From NCBI RefSeq assembly GCF_003430825.1, contig NZ_CP024047.1:2976001-3040000 (forward strand): a stretch of 64,000 nucleotides of DNA. The letters run 5' to 3'. This document shows, piece by piece, positions 16,376-25,469 of the stretch. The notes beneath the pieces are model-generated. The model worked only from the letters and a program-made list of their open reading frames with translations. It did not search any database and was not told the origin of the DNA. Every line of letters begins with the position of its first letter. The first letter of the stretch is position 1. The DNA comes from Natrarchaeobaculum sulfurireducens (lineage in GTDB: Archaea; Halobacteriota; Halobacteria; Halobacteriales; Natrialbaceae). Both the position numbers and the translations under genes were made by a program.

Positions 16376-16948
16376 TCAGCGGCGAAGTAGATTGCGAGCG
16401 TACTCGAGGCCGGGACGGCCATCGAGGAGCCACAGTCCAACCGCGAGGCCGAAGAGAACGAACTCGAAAGCCAGGAACGTCGTGGGGTCTGTCAACGGCA
16501 TTACAACCGTTTCGACGGTGGTAGGCGGGTCGAACAGTCGCTCGTTGTAGCCGAACGTGTGGTGGGAAACGACTGGCCAGAGTAAGAATTCGGTGCCGAA
16601 CGGATAACCGAGTGCGAGCCTCGGCGGGAGGTCGGCGGCGAGATGAGAGAGGTGAGCGATGGCGAACGCCGTCGCCGTCTCGACGCGCTCGAGTGCGATC
16701 GCGACGAGATAGACGACCGTGAGCAGGACGACGGCGAACAGCAACGAGTGTGCGAGATCGCGGCCGGTCGGGAAGACGCCGATCACCCAGAGCGGCTTGT
16801 CGATCAGGTCCGCAAACTGGGAGCCGACGACGACCGCCAGCACCGGTTCCGGTCGCGGAGACCGGCGGAACCTGACGTGTGCGTACAGCGAGTACAACAG
16901 ATACGCGACGCCGAGATGACCGAGCGGAAGCATCTGCCGGTCGTACAT
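16376..16948 (-). CDS. Membrane-bound metal-dependent hydrolase-like protein (YdjM/DUF457-like)
   Basis: A multi-pass membrane protein of 190 residues, or 185 if the second ATG at 16933 (MLPLGHLGVAYLLY) is used; I favour the latter because the family begins there. Conserved polar residues sit between helices: GHLGVAYL at 10-17, GSQFADLIDKPL near 43-54, GRDLAHSLL near 62-70, and AHLSHLAADLP near 98-108, in the style of the YdjM family of inner-membrane proteins often annotated as hydrolases. No activity is proven for this group. It stands alone between the acyl-CoA operon and a small membrane-protein gene. Confidence 0.65.
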   Translation of the reverse strand: MYDRQMLPLGHLGVAYLLYSLYAHVRFRRSPRPEPVLAVVVGSQFADLIDKPLWVIGVFPTGRDLAHSLLFAVVLLTVVYLVAIALERVETATAFAIAHLSHLAADLPPRLALGYPFGTEFLLWPVVSHHTFGYNERLFDPPTTVETVVMPLTDPTTFLAFEFVLFGLAVGLWLLDGRPGLEYARNLLRR

Positions 16949-17078
16949 CGACGGCTCGCAAAGCCGTTACGTCGGTTCGAACGCGTTGCGAACGTAGAGT
17001 GACCGGTCGCGAACAGCCTCGAAAAGGGAGACTCACCTTCGAACGAATAATAGGGAGAGCGTCGTCGAACGGACGGGC

Positions 17079-17264
17079 TCAGTCGAGACGGTAGTAACTG
17101 ACTGCGCCGAGGACGATCGCAGCGGTGGCGATCACCGCCGCTCCGAGCGTCGGATACGCAGCGACGAGCAAAGTACCATAGAGCATGAGAAAGAGCGCGA
17201 AGTAGGACTTGAGCGTGGTTGCTGTGGGTTGTACGCCGATCGGGTAGTGTGTGTTTCGGGGCAT
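17079..17264 (-). CDS. Small two-helix membrane protein, unknown
   Basis: A 61-residue product from the ATG at 17264 (MPRNTHYPIGVQPTATTLK). It has two hydrophobic stretches, about residues 20-38 and 40-57, ending SYYRLD. A longer frame to 17309 adds 15 residues, but haloarchaeal small membrane proteins of this kind usually start at the MPRN-type motif. No function is known. Expression is plausible but not shown by a strong promoter. Confidence 0.5.
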   Translation of the reverse strand: MPRNTHYPIGVQPTATTLKSYFALFLMLYGTLLVAAYPTLGAAVIATAAIVLGAVSYYRLD

Positions 17265-17734
17265 AGGTTTGGGGGGATCGCTGTGGGTACTAGCCCGTAT
17301 ATCCTCCACAGGTAAAAGCTTTCAGATTACGAATATGTTTTGACGGGAGTTACCATACAACACACACTAAAATCGGCTAAAACTACGATTGATCCAACGT
17401 AGACCATACCATGGTACACCCTATCACTTTTCTCATAAATCTGTGAGTTTCCCGAATTAGTTCGAGATCGGAAACGACCACTGAACGCGGAGACAGTCGG
17501 GCAGAGGAGACAGCGAGAGAGACAGTCGAGTACAGGAGACAGCGAATACGGGAGCCGGTCGAGTACGGGAACCTCTCGAGTGCGAGCACAACTGCAGTTC
17601 AGGACTCCGTGCTTGTCCGAAAGAAGTCGGTCTCGGTCGCCCCAGCGTGGGTCGCCAAACTGAATGCGGGACGAGCACAGTAGCGGTCGGCTGGCTGTAG
17701 CCCTCCCCAGACAGGTGGGCGATACGACGTCCGG
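17265..17734. other. 470-bp region without a supported gene
   Basis: The left part is AT-rich and may hold the promoter of the small membrane protein. The right part (17490-17590) repeats short purine-rich blocks such as GAGACAG and GTCGAGTACGGG. Frames present are arginine-rich antisense frames without recognisable sequence. I see no RNA gene. Confidence 0.5.
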
Positions 17735-18829
17735 TCAGTTCTCGAGTGGAGAGACACAAACCGCACGGAGCGTCGCCTCGAGCGCGTCGGCAGCGTCCTC
17801 GACGGCCGAAAGGTGGACGTACTCGCGTTCGGCGTGGGCGACGCCGCCCTCGTCGTCGGCTAGCACCCCGGGCCCGAAAACGACCGTCGGGGCGTCAGCC
17901 GCGAAGAAGCCGGCCTCCGTCGCCGCGCTGAACGGTCGCACCTCGCCGCCGCTTGCCTCCTGTAGGGTCTGAACCAGATCGGCGTCCGCGTCGGTCACGA
18001 ACGCCGGGGGAAACGGCGTGTCGGGACGGATGAGGTCGACCGAGACCGAAAGCGCGTCGGGAACGCGCCCCTCGAGAACCCCCTCGAGATCGGCGCGAAA
18101 CGACTCGCTCGTCTCCGGCGGGACGCTGCGGCGGTCGAACGTGAGCCGGCACACGTCGGGCACGCGGTTGGGAGCTTCGCCGGCCTCGAGCATCGTCGCC
18201 GTCAGTTTCGGCGCTCCGAGGACGTCGTCTGCGCCCTGGCCGGCCTCGGTGTCGTAGTCGCGGAGGACCTCGAGGACGCTCGAGAGGCCAAAGACGGCGT
18301 TTCGTTCGGCGGGAACGCTCGCGGCGTGGCCGCTCTCGCCGGCGACCGTGATCGTCCCCTCACACTGGCCACGGGCGGCGATACAGACGTCGAGGTCGGT
18401 CGGTTCGCCGACGATAACGCCGTCGGCGGCGAGCCGATCCTGGAGCCCGGCTGCGCCGGTCATCAGCGTCTCCTCGTCGGGCGTGATCGCCAGCGTCAGC
18501 GTGCCGGCTTCGGGGTCGACCCGCAGGAACGCCGCCAGTAAGGCGGCGAGAGGTCCCTTCGCGTCGCAGGCACCGCGTCCCCGGACGACGTCGCCGTCGC
18601 GCTCGTAGGGGACGTGCGGTGCAACCGTATCGATGTGGGTGTTCAAGACGAGGTGTGGACCGTCGGCAGCACCGTCCTTGCTCGCGAGGACGTTTCCCAG
18701 GTCGTCGACCTGGGGCTCGAGCCCGGCGTCGCGGAGCGTCTCGAGCAGGAACTCGCGCATTTCCGTGACGTCCTCGTGGGACGGGATCGAGACGGCGTCG
18801 GCGTGAAACGTGGCGATGTCGAAAGCCAT
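17735..18829 (-). CDS. dapE: Succinyl-diaminopimelate desuccinylase (M20 family)
   Basis: A 364-residue dinuclear zinc amidohydrolase. Metal-site motifs are NTHIDTVAP near 64-72, GRGACDAKGPLAA near 84-96 and TPDEET near 111-116, with the dimerisation domain in the middle. In the lysine pathway it removes succinate from N-succinyl-LL-diaminopimelate. M20 enzymes are hard to tell apart by sequence, but its position beside lysA, dapD, dapB and dapA supports DapE. It is transcribed in the same direction as that cluster, separated by the CBS-domain gene on the opposite strand. Confidence 0.78.
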   Translation of the reverse strand: MAFDIATFHADAVSIPSHEDVTEMREFLLETLRDAGLEPQVDDLGNVLASKDGAADGPHLVLNTHIDTVAPHVPYERDGDVVRGRGACDAKGPLAALLAAFLRVDPEAGTLTLAITPDEETLMTGAAGLQDRLAADGVIVGEPTDLDVCIAARGQCEGTITVAGESGHAASVPAERNAVFGLSSVLEVLRDYDTEAGQGADDVLGAPKLTATMLEAGEAPNRVPDVCRLTFDRRSVPPETSESFRADLEGVLEGRVPDALSVSVDLIRPDTPFPPAFVTDADADLVQTLQEASGGEVRPFSAATEAGFFAADAPTVVFGPGVLADDEGGVAHAEREYVHLSAVEDAADALEATLRAVCVSPLEN

Positions 18830-18956
18830 GGTGTGAGATGAACGGCGTCGGTTCGATACGCGCCAGTTTCCCCCACCGGCAGATAAGGCTCCGGATTCGG
18901 CCGACACCTCCCTGACGGGCAGTAAGTTCAGTACGCACGCATTCGAAATCGGAGAT

Positions 18957-19403
18957 ATGGGAACTCGCGTCGAAGACGTCATGACCGAAGACGTGGTGAC
19001 GGCTGCCGCCGAGACCTCGCTCGAGACAGTCGCCGAAACGATGCTCCGCCACGACGTCGGAAGCGTCGTCGTGACGACCGAAGGCGACCCGTACGGCATC
19101 GTCACCGAATCGGACCTGATCCTCGCAGCCTACCATACTGGACGGCCGCTCGCGGAGCTTCCGACACGGAAGGTAGCGAGTCATCCGCTGGTGACGGTCG
19201 ATCCGAAACAGCCGATCCGAACCGCGATCGATCGGATGAGAACCGAACGGATCAAGAAACTCGTCGTCGTCGACCGCCTCGAAATGTGTGGAATCGTCAC
19301 GACCTACGACCTCATCCGCCGGTGGGGCGACGTGAGTGCCGACGTTCGCGAAATCGAACACAACCGAGTTCGCCGCAGCGATACGTGGTCGACCCAGCGG
19401 TGA
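18957..19403 (+). CDS. CBS-domain pair protein
   Basis: A 148-residue protein made of two CBS motifs: VEDVMTEDVVTAA at 5-17 through YGIVTESDL near 46-54, and a second ending CGIVTTYDL near 111-119. CBS pairs bind adenosine nucleotides or similar ligands and regulate partner proteins. No other domain is present. It is the only plus-strand gene within the lysine cluster, inserted between lysA and dapE, where other haloarchaea commonly carry dapF (from memory). It ends 10 bp before the lysA stop, so the two genes converge. Confidence 0.85.
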   Translation: MGTRVEDVMTEDVVTAAAETSLETVAETMLRHDVGSVVVTTEGDPYGIVTESDLILAAYHTGRPLAELPTRKVASHPLVTVDPKQPIRTAIDRMRTERIKKLVVVDRLEMCGIVTTYDLIRRWGDVSADVREIEHNRVRRSDTWSTQR

Positions 19404-19413
19404 GCGACCGACG

Positions 19414-20649
19414 TTACTGCTCGACGCGGGTGACGTCCTCGAGCGTCTCGCGTCGGCGGACGACGCGGGCCTCACCGTCCTCGAGGGCGACCTCGGCGGG
19501 CCGGGGCTGGGAGTGGAACTGGCTTGCGAGTTCGTAGCCGTACGAGCCGGCGTTCCCGATCGCGAGGACATCGCCGCGTTCCGGGCGGGCGATGGGCCGG
19601 TCGTGGGCGAAGACGTCCGCGCTGGTACAGACGGGGCCGCCGACGGTCGCTTCGATCGAGTCGCGGTCGGGCGCGCTGACGTTCAACATGGGGTGATAGG
19701 AGCCGAACATCGCCGGTCGGATCAACGTCGCGAGGCTGGCGTCGACGCCGACGACGGTCGAATCGGGAGCCTCCTTGATCGTGTTGACCTCGGTGAGGAT
19801 CAGTCCCGCATCCGCGACGACGTAGCGACCTGGCTCGAGTTTCAGCGTCGCCTCGAGGTCGCCGACGGCCTCGCGAACCATGTCTGAGGTCTTCTCGAGG
19901 TCCAGCGGCGCGTCGTCCTCGCGGTAGGGAACGCCGTAGCCGCCGCCGACGTCGACGAACTCGAGGTCCGAGTCGTCGATTCGGCGAGCCATCTCGCCGA
20001 CGCGCTCGATCGCCCGACAGTGCTCTTCGAGGCCGTCGGTGAGAACGCCACTGCCGGCGTGGGCGTGCAGGCCGACGAGGTCGAACTCCTCGCGGACGCG
20101 GTCGGCCACCTCGGGCACCTGTTCGTAGGGAATGCCGAACTTCGCGTCGGCCCCGGTGGCGACCTTCTCGTGGTGGCCCGTGCCGATGCCGGGGTTGATC
20201 CGAATAGCGACTCGACCGTCGTAGTCCCGTTCGGCCAGCCGGTCGAGCGTGTCGGTCGCACCGATCGTGATCGTCAGCCCTGGCGCGTCGGCCGCGAGAT
20301 CGACCGCGTAGTCGAGGTCGTGATCCGGCGGGTTAACCGCCGTATACTGCAGTTCGTTCGGGTCCGCGCCAGCGTCGATCGACCGTTGCAGTTCACCCCA
20401 GGCCGCACACTCGATCTCGCCGCCAGCCTCGAGAACGGCCTCGAGAACGGCTTTGCCCGTGTGCGCTTTCGCAGCGTACATCACCTCGGCGTCGGGAAAC
20501 GCCGCGGAAAAACGGGTGTAGTTCTCTTTCACGCGATCGAGATCCATCACGTACAGCGGCGTGTCGTACTCGTCGGCGAGCGACTCGAGTCGCGACAGGT
20601 CCCAGTCGTCGAGCCGGCGAACTGCCGGCGACTCCTCGAGAGCAGTCAT
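19414..20649 (-). CDS. lysA: Diaminopimelate decarboxylase
   Basis: A 411-residue PLP enzyme of the alanine-racemase-fold decarboxylases, converting meso-diaminopimelate to lysine, the last pathway step. The PLP lysine is Lys61 in MYAAKAH. The phosphate-binding glycine loop is VDVGGGYG, and HAHAGSG precedes it. The C-terminal active-site segment is GPVCTSADV, with the catalytic Cys, and NAGSYGY. It lies 100 bp downstream of dapD in the same direction, so it may belong to the operon or have its own promoter. Confidence 0.93.
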   Translation of the reverse strand: MTALEESPAVRRLDDWDLSRLESLADEYDTPLYVMDLDRVKENYTRFSAAFPDAEVMYAAKAHTGKAVLEAVLEAGGEIECAAWGELQRSIDAGADPNELQYTAVNPPDHDLDYAVDLAADAPGLTITIGATDTLDRLAERDYDGRVAIRINPGIGTGHHEKVATGADAKFGIPYEQVPEVADRVREEFDLVGLHAHAGSGVLTDGLEEHCRAIERVGEMARRIDDSDLEFVDVGGGYGVPYREDDAPLDLEKTSDMVREAVGDLEATLKLEPGRYVVADAGLILTEVNTIKEAPDSTVVGVDASLATLIRPAMFGSYHPMLNVSAPDRDSIEATVGGPVCTSADVFAHDRPIARPERGDVLAIGNAGSYGYELASQFHSQPRPAEVALEDGEARVVRRRETLEDVTRVEQ

Positions 20650-20749
20650 TGTCCATCTCAAGTGACCGCGCGGATTCAAGCGTTTGGATTGATGCGTCGC
20701 TCGCCGGCAGCGGCGGGTGGAAATAACGCGAAAACGGATGGTCGTCCGG

Positions 20750-21586
20750 TTACTCCCGCAGCGCGTCCTCGCGCTCGGTCGCCTCGAGCGTCTCGGTCTC
20801 CAGATCCGTCGCGACGACGGCGGGCTTGTAGGCGCCGCCCTCGAAGAGGTCGTGGTCGCTGACCGAGGATTCGACGAACCGCGTGAAGGCACGGCGTTCG
20901 GCGGGCAGTTCGCCGTAGTGCACCTCCTCCTCGACGAGGTCGTAGACCGGAATTCGGGGGGTAAGCAGAGTGTTCTCGCCGACGACGCTGTTCTCACCGA
21001 CGACGAAGCCTGATGTTACGCGACAGCCAGCGCCCAGCGAGACGCCATCCTCGACGATGACCGGGGCGCTCTCGACGGGCTCTAAGACGCCGCCGATGAG
21101 GGTGTTCGCGCCGAGTTTGACGTTTTCGCCGATCTGTGCACAGGAACCGACGGTGTCACAGGAGTCGACGAGCGTGCCGTCGCCGATGTACGCGCCGATG
21201 TTGACGAAGCTCGGACTCATCATGATGCAGTCCGAGCCGAGGTAGGCACCGCGACGGATCGTCGTCCCGTCGGGGGTATTCCGGGTGCCACGAGCGCCCA
21301 GGTCGTCGGTCTCACGCAGCGGCAACACGTCGTAGTGGTCGACGTCACCGTAAGCGAACGCCTGGTTCTCCCGGAGGCCGAAGTTGAGTAGGATTCCCTG
21401 TTTGACCCACTCGTTTGCCTCCCACCGGCCGTCTCGTTTCTCGGCCGCGCGGATCTCGCCGGCCTCGAGCGCCGAGAGGAACGCCTCGAGCGTCGCGTGG
21501 GCGTCTTCGCCCGCGCTCTCGGCGTCGATCTCGTCGTTCTGTTTCCGTGCCCACAGCTCGTCGATGTCGGTCTCGAGCGTACTCAT
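20750..21586 (-). CDS. dapD: Tetrahydrodipicolinate N-succinyltransferase
   Basis: A 278-residue acyltransferase with a left-handed beta-helix made of hexapeptide repeats (about residues 105-220; for example SFVNIGAYIGDGTLVDSC and VKLGANTLIGGV). It transfers succinyl from succinyl-CoA to tetrahydrodipicolinate, committing the pathway to the succinylated branch. The length is usual for DapD. It overlaps dapB by 4 bases (21583-21586), so the two are translationally coupled. Confidence 0.92.
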   Translation of the reverse strand: MSTLETDIDELWARKQNDEIDAESAGEDAHATLEAFLSALEAGEIRAAEKRDGRWEANEWVKQGILLNFGLRENQAFAYGDVDHYDVLPLRETDDLGARGTRNTPDGTTIRRGAYLGSDCIMMSPSFVNIGAYIGDGTLVDSCDTVGSCAQIGENVKLGANTLIGGVLEPVESAPVIVEDGVSLGAGCRVTSGFVVGENSVVGENTLLTPRIPVYDLVEEEVHYGELPAERRAFTRFVESSVSDHDLFEGGAYKPAVVATDLETETLEATEREDALRE

Positions 21587-22350
21587 TCGTCGATCACGTC
21601 CGCAAAGTCGTACCAGCCGGCCTTTGCTCCTGCGATCCAGACCGCCGCGTCGACTGCGCCTGCGGCGAAGACGCCTCGATCCTCCGCGCGGTGAGTCAGG
21701 CGAACTTCCTCGTGGTTGTCCGCGATGACGATCTCGTGTTCGCCCGTGACGTTGCCCGCACGGAGTACATGAACGCCGATCTCACCGTCCTCGCGCGGGT
21801 CGAACCCCTCGCGGCCGTGTTTGCGGCCCGTGAAGTCGCCGTGGGCTTCGATCTCCTCGAGCAGCCGGTTCGCGGTCCCGCTCGGGGCGTCGCGTTTCGC
21901 GTTGTGGTGGGTCTCGACGAGTTCGACATCGTACCCCGGCAGGTTCCGGACGGCCTCGCCGACGACGGAGAGCAGCGCCTGGACGCCACGGGCGAAGTTC
22001 GGCGCGTGGAGGACCGGAATCGTCTCGCTCGCGTCCTCGAGCGCCTGGCGGTCGACCGGCGCGAAGCCGGTCGTGCCGGTGACGAACGCGACGCCGGCGT
22101 CGGCACAGGTCCGGGCGTAGTCCGCCGCGGACTCGGGGCCGGTGAAGTCGACGACGGCCGTCGGCTCGCGATCGGCGAGCAGCGAGTCGAACTCGGCGGC
22201 CGACTCGACGGGGACGCCGTCGACGCGGTCGACGTCGGGGTCGCGGTTGACCGCGAGGACGACCTCGCAGTCGTCGTGGTCGCTCGCCGCGGCGATCACT
22301 TCCCGGCCCATCCGGCCCGTCGCGCCGGTGACACCGATCCTGACCGTCAT
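21583..22350 (-). CDS. dapB: 4-hydroxy-tetrahydrodipicolinate reductase
   Basis: A 255-residue NAD(P)H-dependent reductase. The N-terminal Rossmann loop is GVTGATGRMG at 6-15. The catalytic signature ETHHNAKRDAPSGTA in the second half has the paired histidines and the lysine. VDFTGP and TGTTGF are also family markers. It reduces the DapA product for the lysine pathway. Four-base overlaps with dapA upstream and dapD downstream show an operon. Confidence 0.94.
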   Translation of the reverse strand: MTVRIGVTGATGRMGREVIAAASDHDDCEVVLAVNRDPDVDRVDGVPVESAAEFDSLLADREPTAVVDFTGPESAADYARTCADAGVAFVTGTTGFAPVDRQALEDASETIPVLHAPNFARGVQALLSVVGEAVRNLPGYDVELVETHHNAKRDAPSGTANRLLEEIEAHGDFTGRKHGREGFDPREDGEIGVHVLRAGNVTGEHEIVIADNHEEVRLTHRAEDRGVFAAGAVDAAVWIAGAKAGWYDFADVIDE

Positions 22351-23273
22351 CGATCGCCCTCCGCGTCCGCGCTGGCGACGGCCACGGACTCGTCCTCGAG
22401 GTCGGCGAGGACGGCCTCGAGGTCGTCGCGGTACTCCTCGGCGAGTCGGGTCAGCGGGAGGCGCATCCGGGCGGGGCCGTAGCCGCGCATCTCCATGGCT
22501 TCCTTGACGGGAATGGGGTTGGTCTCGACGAACAGCTCGCGGAACAGCGGGCCGAGTTCGTGGTGGAGTTCGCGGGCCTGCTCGTAGTGGCCGTCGAGGG
22601 CCGCGCCGACCATCGCACAGGTACGTTCGGGCTCGATGTTGGCCGCGACGCTGATGGTTCCCGTGCCGCCGACCGAGATGATCGGCACCGTCAATGCGTC
22701 GTCGCCCGAGAGGACGGCGAACTCCTCGTCGACGGTTCGTTCGGCGATTTCACCGATCTGGCCGAGGTCGCCGCTTGCAGCCTTGAAACCCGTGATGTTC
22801 TCGTGGGAGGCGAGTTCGACCGCCGTCTCCGGCTCGATGTTCCGTCCCGTCCGCGAGGGAACGTTGTAGACGATCTGTGGCAGGTCGACCGCGTCGGCGA
22901 TCGTCCGGTAATGCTCGACCAGTCCGCGCTGTTCCGGCTTGTTGTAGTACGGCGAGATGAGCAACAGGCCGTCTGCGCCCGCGTCCGCGGCGTGTTCTGA
23001 GAGCTCGAGCGCTTCGCGGGTGTTGTTCGAGCCGGTCCCGGCGATCACCGGAACGTCGTCGACGGCCTCGATGACGGCCTCGACGACCTGGACGTGTTCG
23101 TCGTGGGTCAGCGTCGCCGATTCACCCGTCGAACCGACAGGGACGAGCCCGTCGACACCCGCCGCCTCGAGGCGCTGGGCATCCGTCTGCAGTGTTTCGA
23201 AGTCGATGCGTTCGTCGTCGTCGAAGGGCGTGCACATCGCGGGGAACACGCCCGAAAGGTCGAGAGCTGTCAT
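22347..23273 (-). CDS. dapA: 4-hydroxy-tetrahydrodipicolinate synthase
   Basis: A 308-residue TIM-barrel aldolase condensing pyruvate with aspartate semialdehyde, the first step specific to lysine. The Schiff-base lysine is Lys164 in TGFKAASG, Tyr136 is in VYNVPSRTG, and GSTGES at 47-52 forms the substrate loop. YYNKP at 109-113 is the usual companion motif. It is the first gene of dapA-dapB-dapD(-lysA). A perfect palindrome 23-38 bp before its start (23296-23311) may be its operator. Confidence 0.94.
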   Translation of the reverse strand: MTALDLSGVFPAMCTPFDDDERIDFETLQTDAQRLEAAGVDGLVPVGSTGESATLTHDEHVQVVEAVIEAVDDVPVIAGTGSNNTREALELSEHAADAGADGLLLISPYYNKPEQRGLVEHYRTIADAVDLPQIVYNVPSRTGRNIEPETAVELASHENITGFKAASGDLGQIGEIAERTVDEEFAVLSGDDALTVPIISVGGTGTISVAANIEPERTCAMVGAALDGHYEQARELHHELGPLFRELFVETNPIPVKEAMEMRGYGPARMRLPLTRLAEEYRDDLEAVLADLEDESVAVASADAEGDR

Positions 23274-23678
23274 TGGTATCGTGGTGTGGTGGGTTGGTCA
23301 CGTGCGTGACCGTGATCGCTAGGACGGAGTCGTCTGCGATCGGGGGAGTAGTCGTCGATCGAACGTGGCGAGCCAAACCGCGCCCGAGACGGGGTGCCAC
23401 TCCCGCCGCGAGCGCACTCACACACGCTTACGTTTCGAAAAACGAGCCGACGCGCCGCTGACGTCGAAGCCGACGCACGATCGAGCGACGCGGTGCATAC
23501 TCGAGGAGGCGACCTGAACCGACTTATCCGTTTTGACTTGTGGCGACGAGAGCTATCGAAGCCGAGATCGACCCCGACAAAGCCGAATCCGGCGATCGTT
23601 CGGTGGCTCGAGGGAGTGTGAGCGGCGTTCAGAATCGACGACAGCCTAAAATAGTTCTGTCGCCTGCACTAGGACACG
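23274..23678. other. 405-bp divergent promoter region
   Basis: Holds the dapA promoter and palindrome on the left and the promoter of the membrane protein at 23679 on the right (AAAATAG at about 23648-23654). Short frames inside are arginine- and proline-rich and look non-coding. Confidence 0.5.
23296..23311. promoter_or_regulatory. Perfect palindrome upstream of dapA, candidate operator
   Basis: GGTCACGTGCGTGACC has 7-base arms around a 2-base centre and sits 23-38 bp before the dapA ATG, overlapping where TATA or BRE would lie. A bound Lrp/AsnC-type or other regulator there would repress. The regulator is inferred, not seen. Confidence 0.45.
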
Positions 23679-24320
23679 ATGATGCTGCCGACTCACGCCC
23701 TGGGCGGGATGGTACTCGCGCTGCCGCTGGTAGCTGTGGCCCCGGAACTCGCACCTGTTGGGCTCGTGGCGGGACTGCTCGGCGGGATCGTCCCCGACCT
23801 GGACATGTACGCTGGCCACCGCAAGACCCTCCACTTCCCGGTGTACTACAGCGCCCTCGCCGTCCCGGCGTCGGTCGTAGCCGTCATTGCTCCCTCGACG
23901 GCGACCGTCGCTGTTGCACTCTTCTTCCTCGGGGCTGCGCTTCACTGTCTGACCGACGTATTCGGCAGTGGCCTCGAGCTCCGGCCGTGGGAGGGAACCT
24001 CCGAGCGGGCCGTGTACGACCACTACCGTGGGACGTGGATCGCACCCCGGCGAGCGGTCGCCTACGACGGTTCGCCCGGCGACCTCCTCCTGTCGATCAC
24101 GCTCGCGGTCCCGCTGGTGCTCGCCCTCGAGGGCGTCCTGCAGTGGCTCGTAATCGCGGCTCTCGCCGTGGGGATCGTCTACACCGCACTTCGACGGGTC
24201 CTCGCGGACCTCGCCACCGTCGTCGTGGGCGTGCTCCCAGCGAGTGCGTACCCGTACGTTCCTGAGCGATACCTCGAGGACCTCGAGAGCGAGCGAGCCT
24301 GGCAGCCGACCGGCCAGTGA
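23679..24320 (+). CDS. Membrane-bound metal-dependent hydrolase family protein (YdjM/DUF457-like)
   Basis: A 213-residue multi-pass membrane protein. Conserved polar motifs of the YdjM group are present: LPTHALGG at 3-10, PDLDMYAGHRKTLHFPV at about 39-55 (Asp pair, then HRxxxH), and ALHCLTDVFGSG near 87-98. These His/Asp clusters are why the family is called a metal-dependent hydrolase; no reaction is established. The C-terminal tail is cytoplasmic and acidic. It is followed after 72 bp by a permease gene in the same direction. Confidence 0.75.
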   Translation: MMLPTHALGGMVLALPLVAVAPELAPVGLVAGLLGGIVPDLDMYAGHRKTLHFPVYYSALAVPASVVAVIAPSTATVAVALFFLGAALHCLTDVFGSGLELRPWEGTSERAVYDHYRGTWIAPRRAVAYDGSPGDLLLSITLAVPLVLALEGVLQWLVIAALAVGIVYTALRRVLADLATVVVGVLPASAYPYVPERYLEDLESERAWQPTGQ

Positions 24321-24363
24321 TACGTAAACAGACTCGCTCGCACGGCGGCTGAAATATCAACGA

Positions 24364-24370
24364 CTAAATA
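24364..24370 (+). promoter_or_regulatory. TATA box of the AI-2E family permease gene
   Basis: CTAAATA lies 23-29 bp before the ATG at 24393, typical of a leaderless transcript, so the permease is probably transcribed on its own. Confidence 0.5.
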
Positions 24371-24392
24371 GACCTTCTCGGAATTCGCGGGT

Positions 24393-25469
24393 ATGAATCT
24401 CCGCCTCGGGTTTTTGCTGGTGCTGCTCGCGTTTCTCGGGGCAGTCAGTGCCCTCCTCGTCCTTCCGCTGTTGCAGTACGTGCTCGCGGCTGCCCTGCTC
24501 GCGTTCGTCCTCTTCCCACTGCACGAGCGACTGGAGTCCAGACCCGTCAGCATGGGCAATCGTGAGGTCACGATCGATCCACGGGTGTCGGCTGGAGTGG
24601 TGACGGCTTTCGGCATCGTCGCCGCCGTGCTACCCGTGCTCTTCCTCTCGGTTATTTTGCTCCAGACGACCCTCTCGTTTCTCGAGGACGTCCGTGAGGC
24701 AGAGACGATCGAAGAGATCAGAGCCTTCGCCCGAGAACTGGGGCTCGACGAGACGACGATCGCCGAGTTAGAAGGCCACCTGCTCACGGAAGTCGACGGC
24801 ATGCTCGAGCAGGGCGTCGAACTCGTGTTACAGGAACTGCTCCGGTTGGTAAACCTGAGCGTGCAGGTCGGCCTCGGGCTGCTGGTGTTGGTCTTCTTGC
24901 TATACTACCTGCTCGTCGACGGACGGCGACTGGTCGCGTGGGCCGGGTCGGTCGCACCGATCGACGACGACGTTCGCGAGTCGCTCTTCGCCGAGGTCGA
25001 CGGCGTCACGTGGGCGGTGATGAAGAGTCACGTTCTCGTCGCGCTCGTCGAAGGCGTCCTCGGTGGCCTCGGACTGTACCTCGTGGGCGTGCCGAACGTC
25101 GCCTTCTGGACCGTCATGATGATCGTCGTCTCCTTTCTCCCGGCGATCGGCATCTGGCTGGTCTGGGCACCGGCGGTCGGCTACCTCGTCCTGATCGGCG
25201 AACCTCTCAACGCCGTCTTGTTGCTCGCATACGGTGTCGCCGTCCTCTCGGTGGTGGACAACTATCTGCGGGCCATCCTCGTCGACATCGAATCCGGCGT
25301 TCACCCGGCGGTCGTCCTGCTCGGCGTCATCGGCGGGGTCTACCTCTTTGGCATCCTCGGACTGTTTCTTGGACCCGTCCTGCTGGCGACGTTCAAGGCC
25401 GTCCTCGAGGTCTTTGGCGACGTCTACGACCCGCAGGTCGAGAGACCAGACGGTCAGTCCCGGTCGTGA
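24393..25469 (+). CDS. AI-2E family transporter (UPF0118 permease)
   Basis: A 358-residue protein with about eight transmembrane segments: a pair at the N terminus, one near 68-88, then, after a long soluble stretch (90-150) with amphipathic helices, a set between about 155 and 345. This is the layout of the AI-2E exporter family, which includes Na+/H+ antiporters as well as the proposed autoinducer exporter TqsA. Motifs such as VGVPNAFW-like GVPNVAFWTVMM and LGVIGGVYLFGILGLFLGP are typical. The substrate is unknown. Confidence 0.85.
   Translation: MNLRLGFLLVLLAFLGAVSALLVLPLLQYVLAAALLAFVLFPLHERLESRPVSMGNREVTIDPRVSAGVVTAFGIVAAVLPVLFLSVILLQTTLSFLEDVREAETIEEIRAFARELGLDETTIAELEGHLLTEVDGMLEQGVELVLQELLRLVNLSVQVGLGLLVLVFLLYYLLVDGRRLVAWAGSVAPIDDDVRESLFAEVDGVTWAVMKSHVLVALVEGVLGGLGLYLVGVPNVAFWTVMMIVVSFLPAIGIWLVWAPAVGYLVLIGEPLNAVLLLAYGVAVLSVVDNYLRAILVDIESGVHPAVVLLGVIGGVYLFGILGLFLGPVLLATFKAVLEVFGDVYDPQVERPDGQSRS

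Noticed and set aside
17457-17759. Minus-strand frame in the gap before dapE
   Set aside because: Composition is Ser/Arg/Pro-rich and unlike haloarchaeal acidic proteins; no start context or recognisable family.
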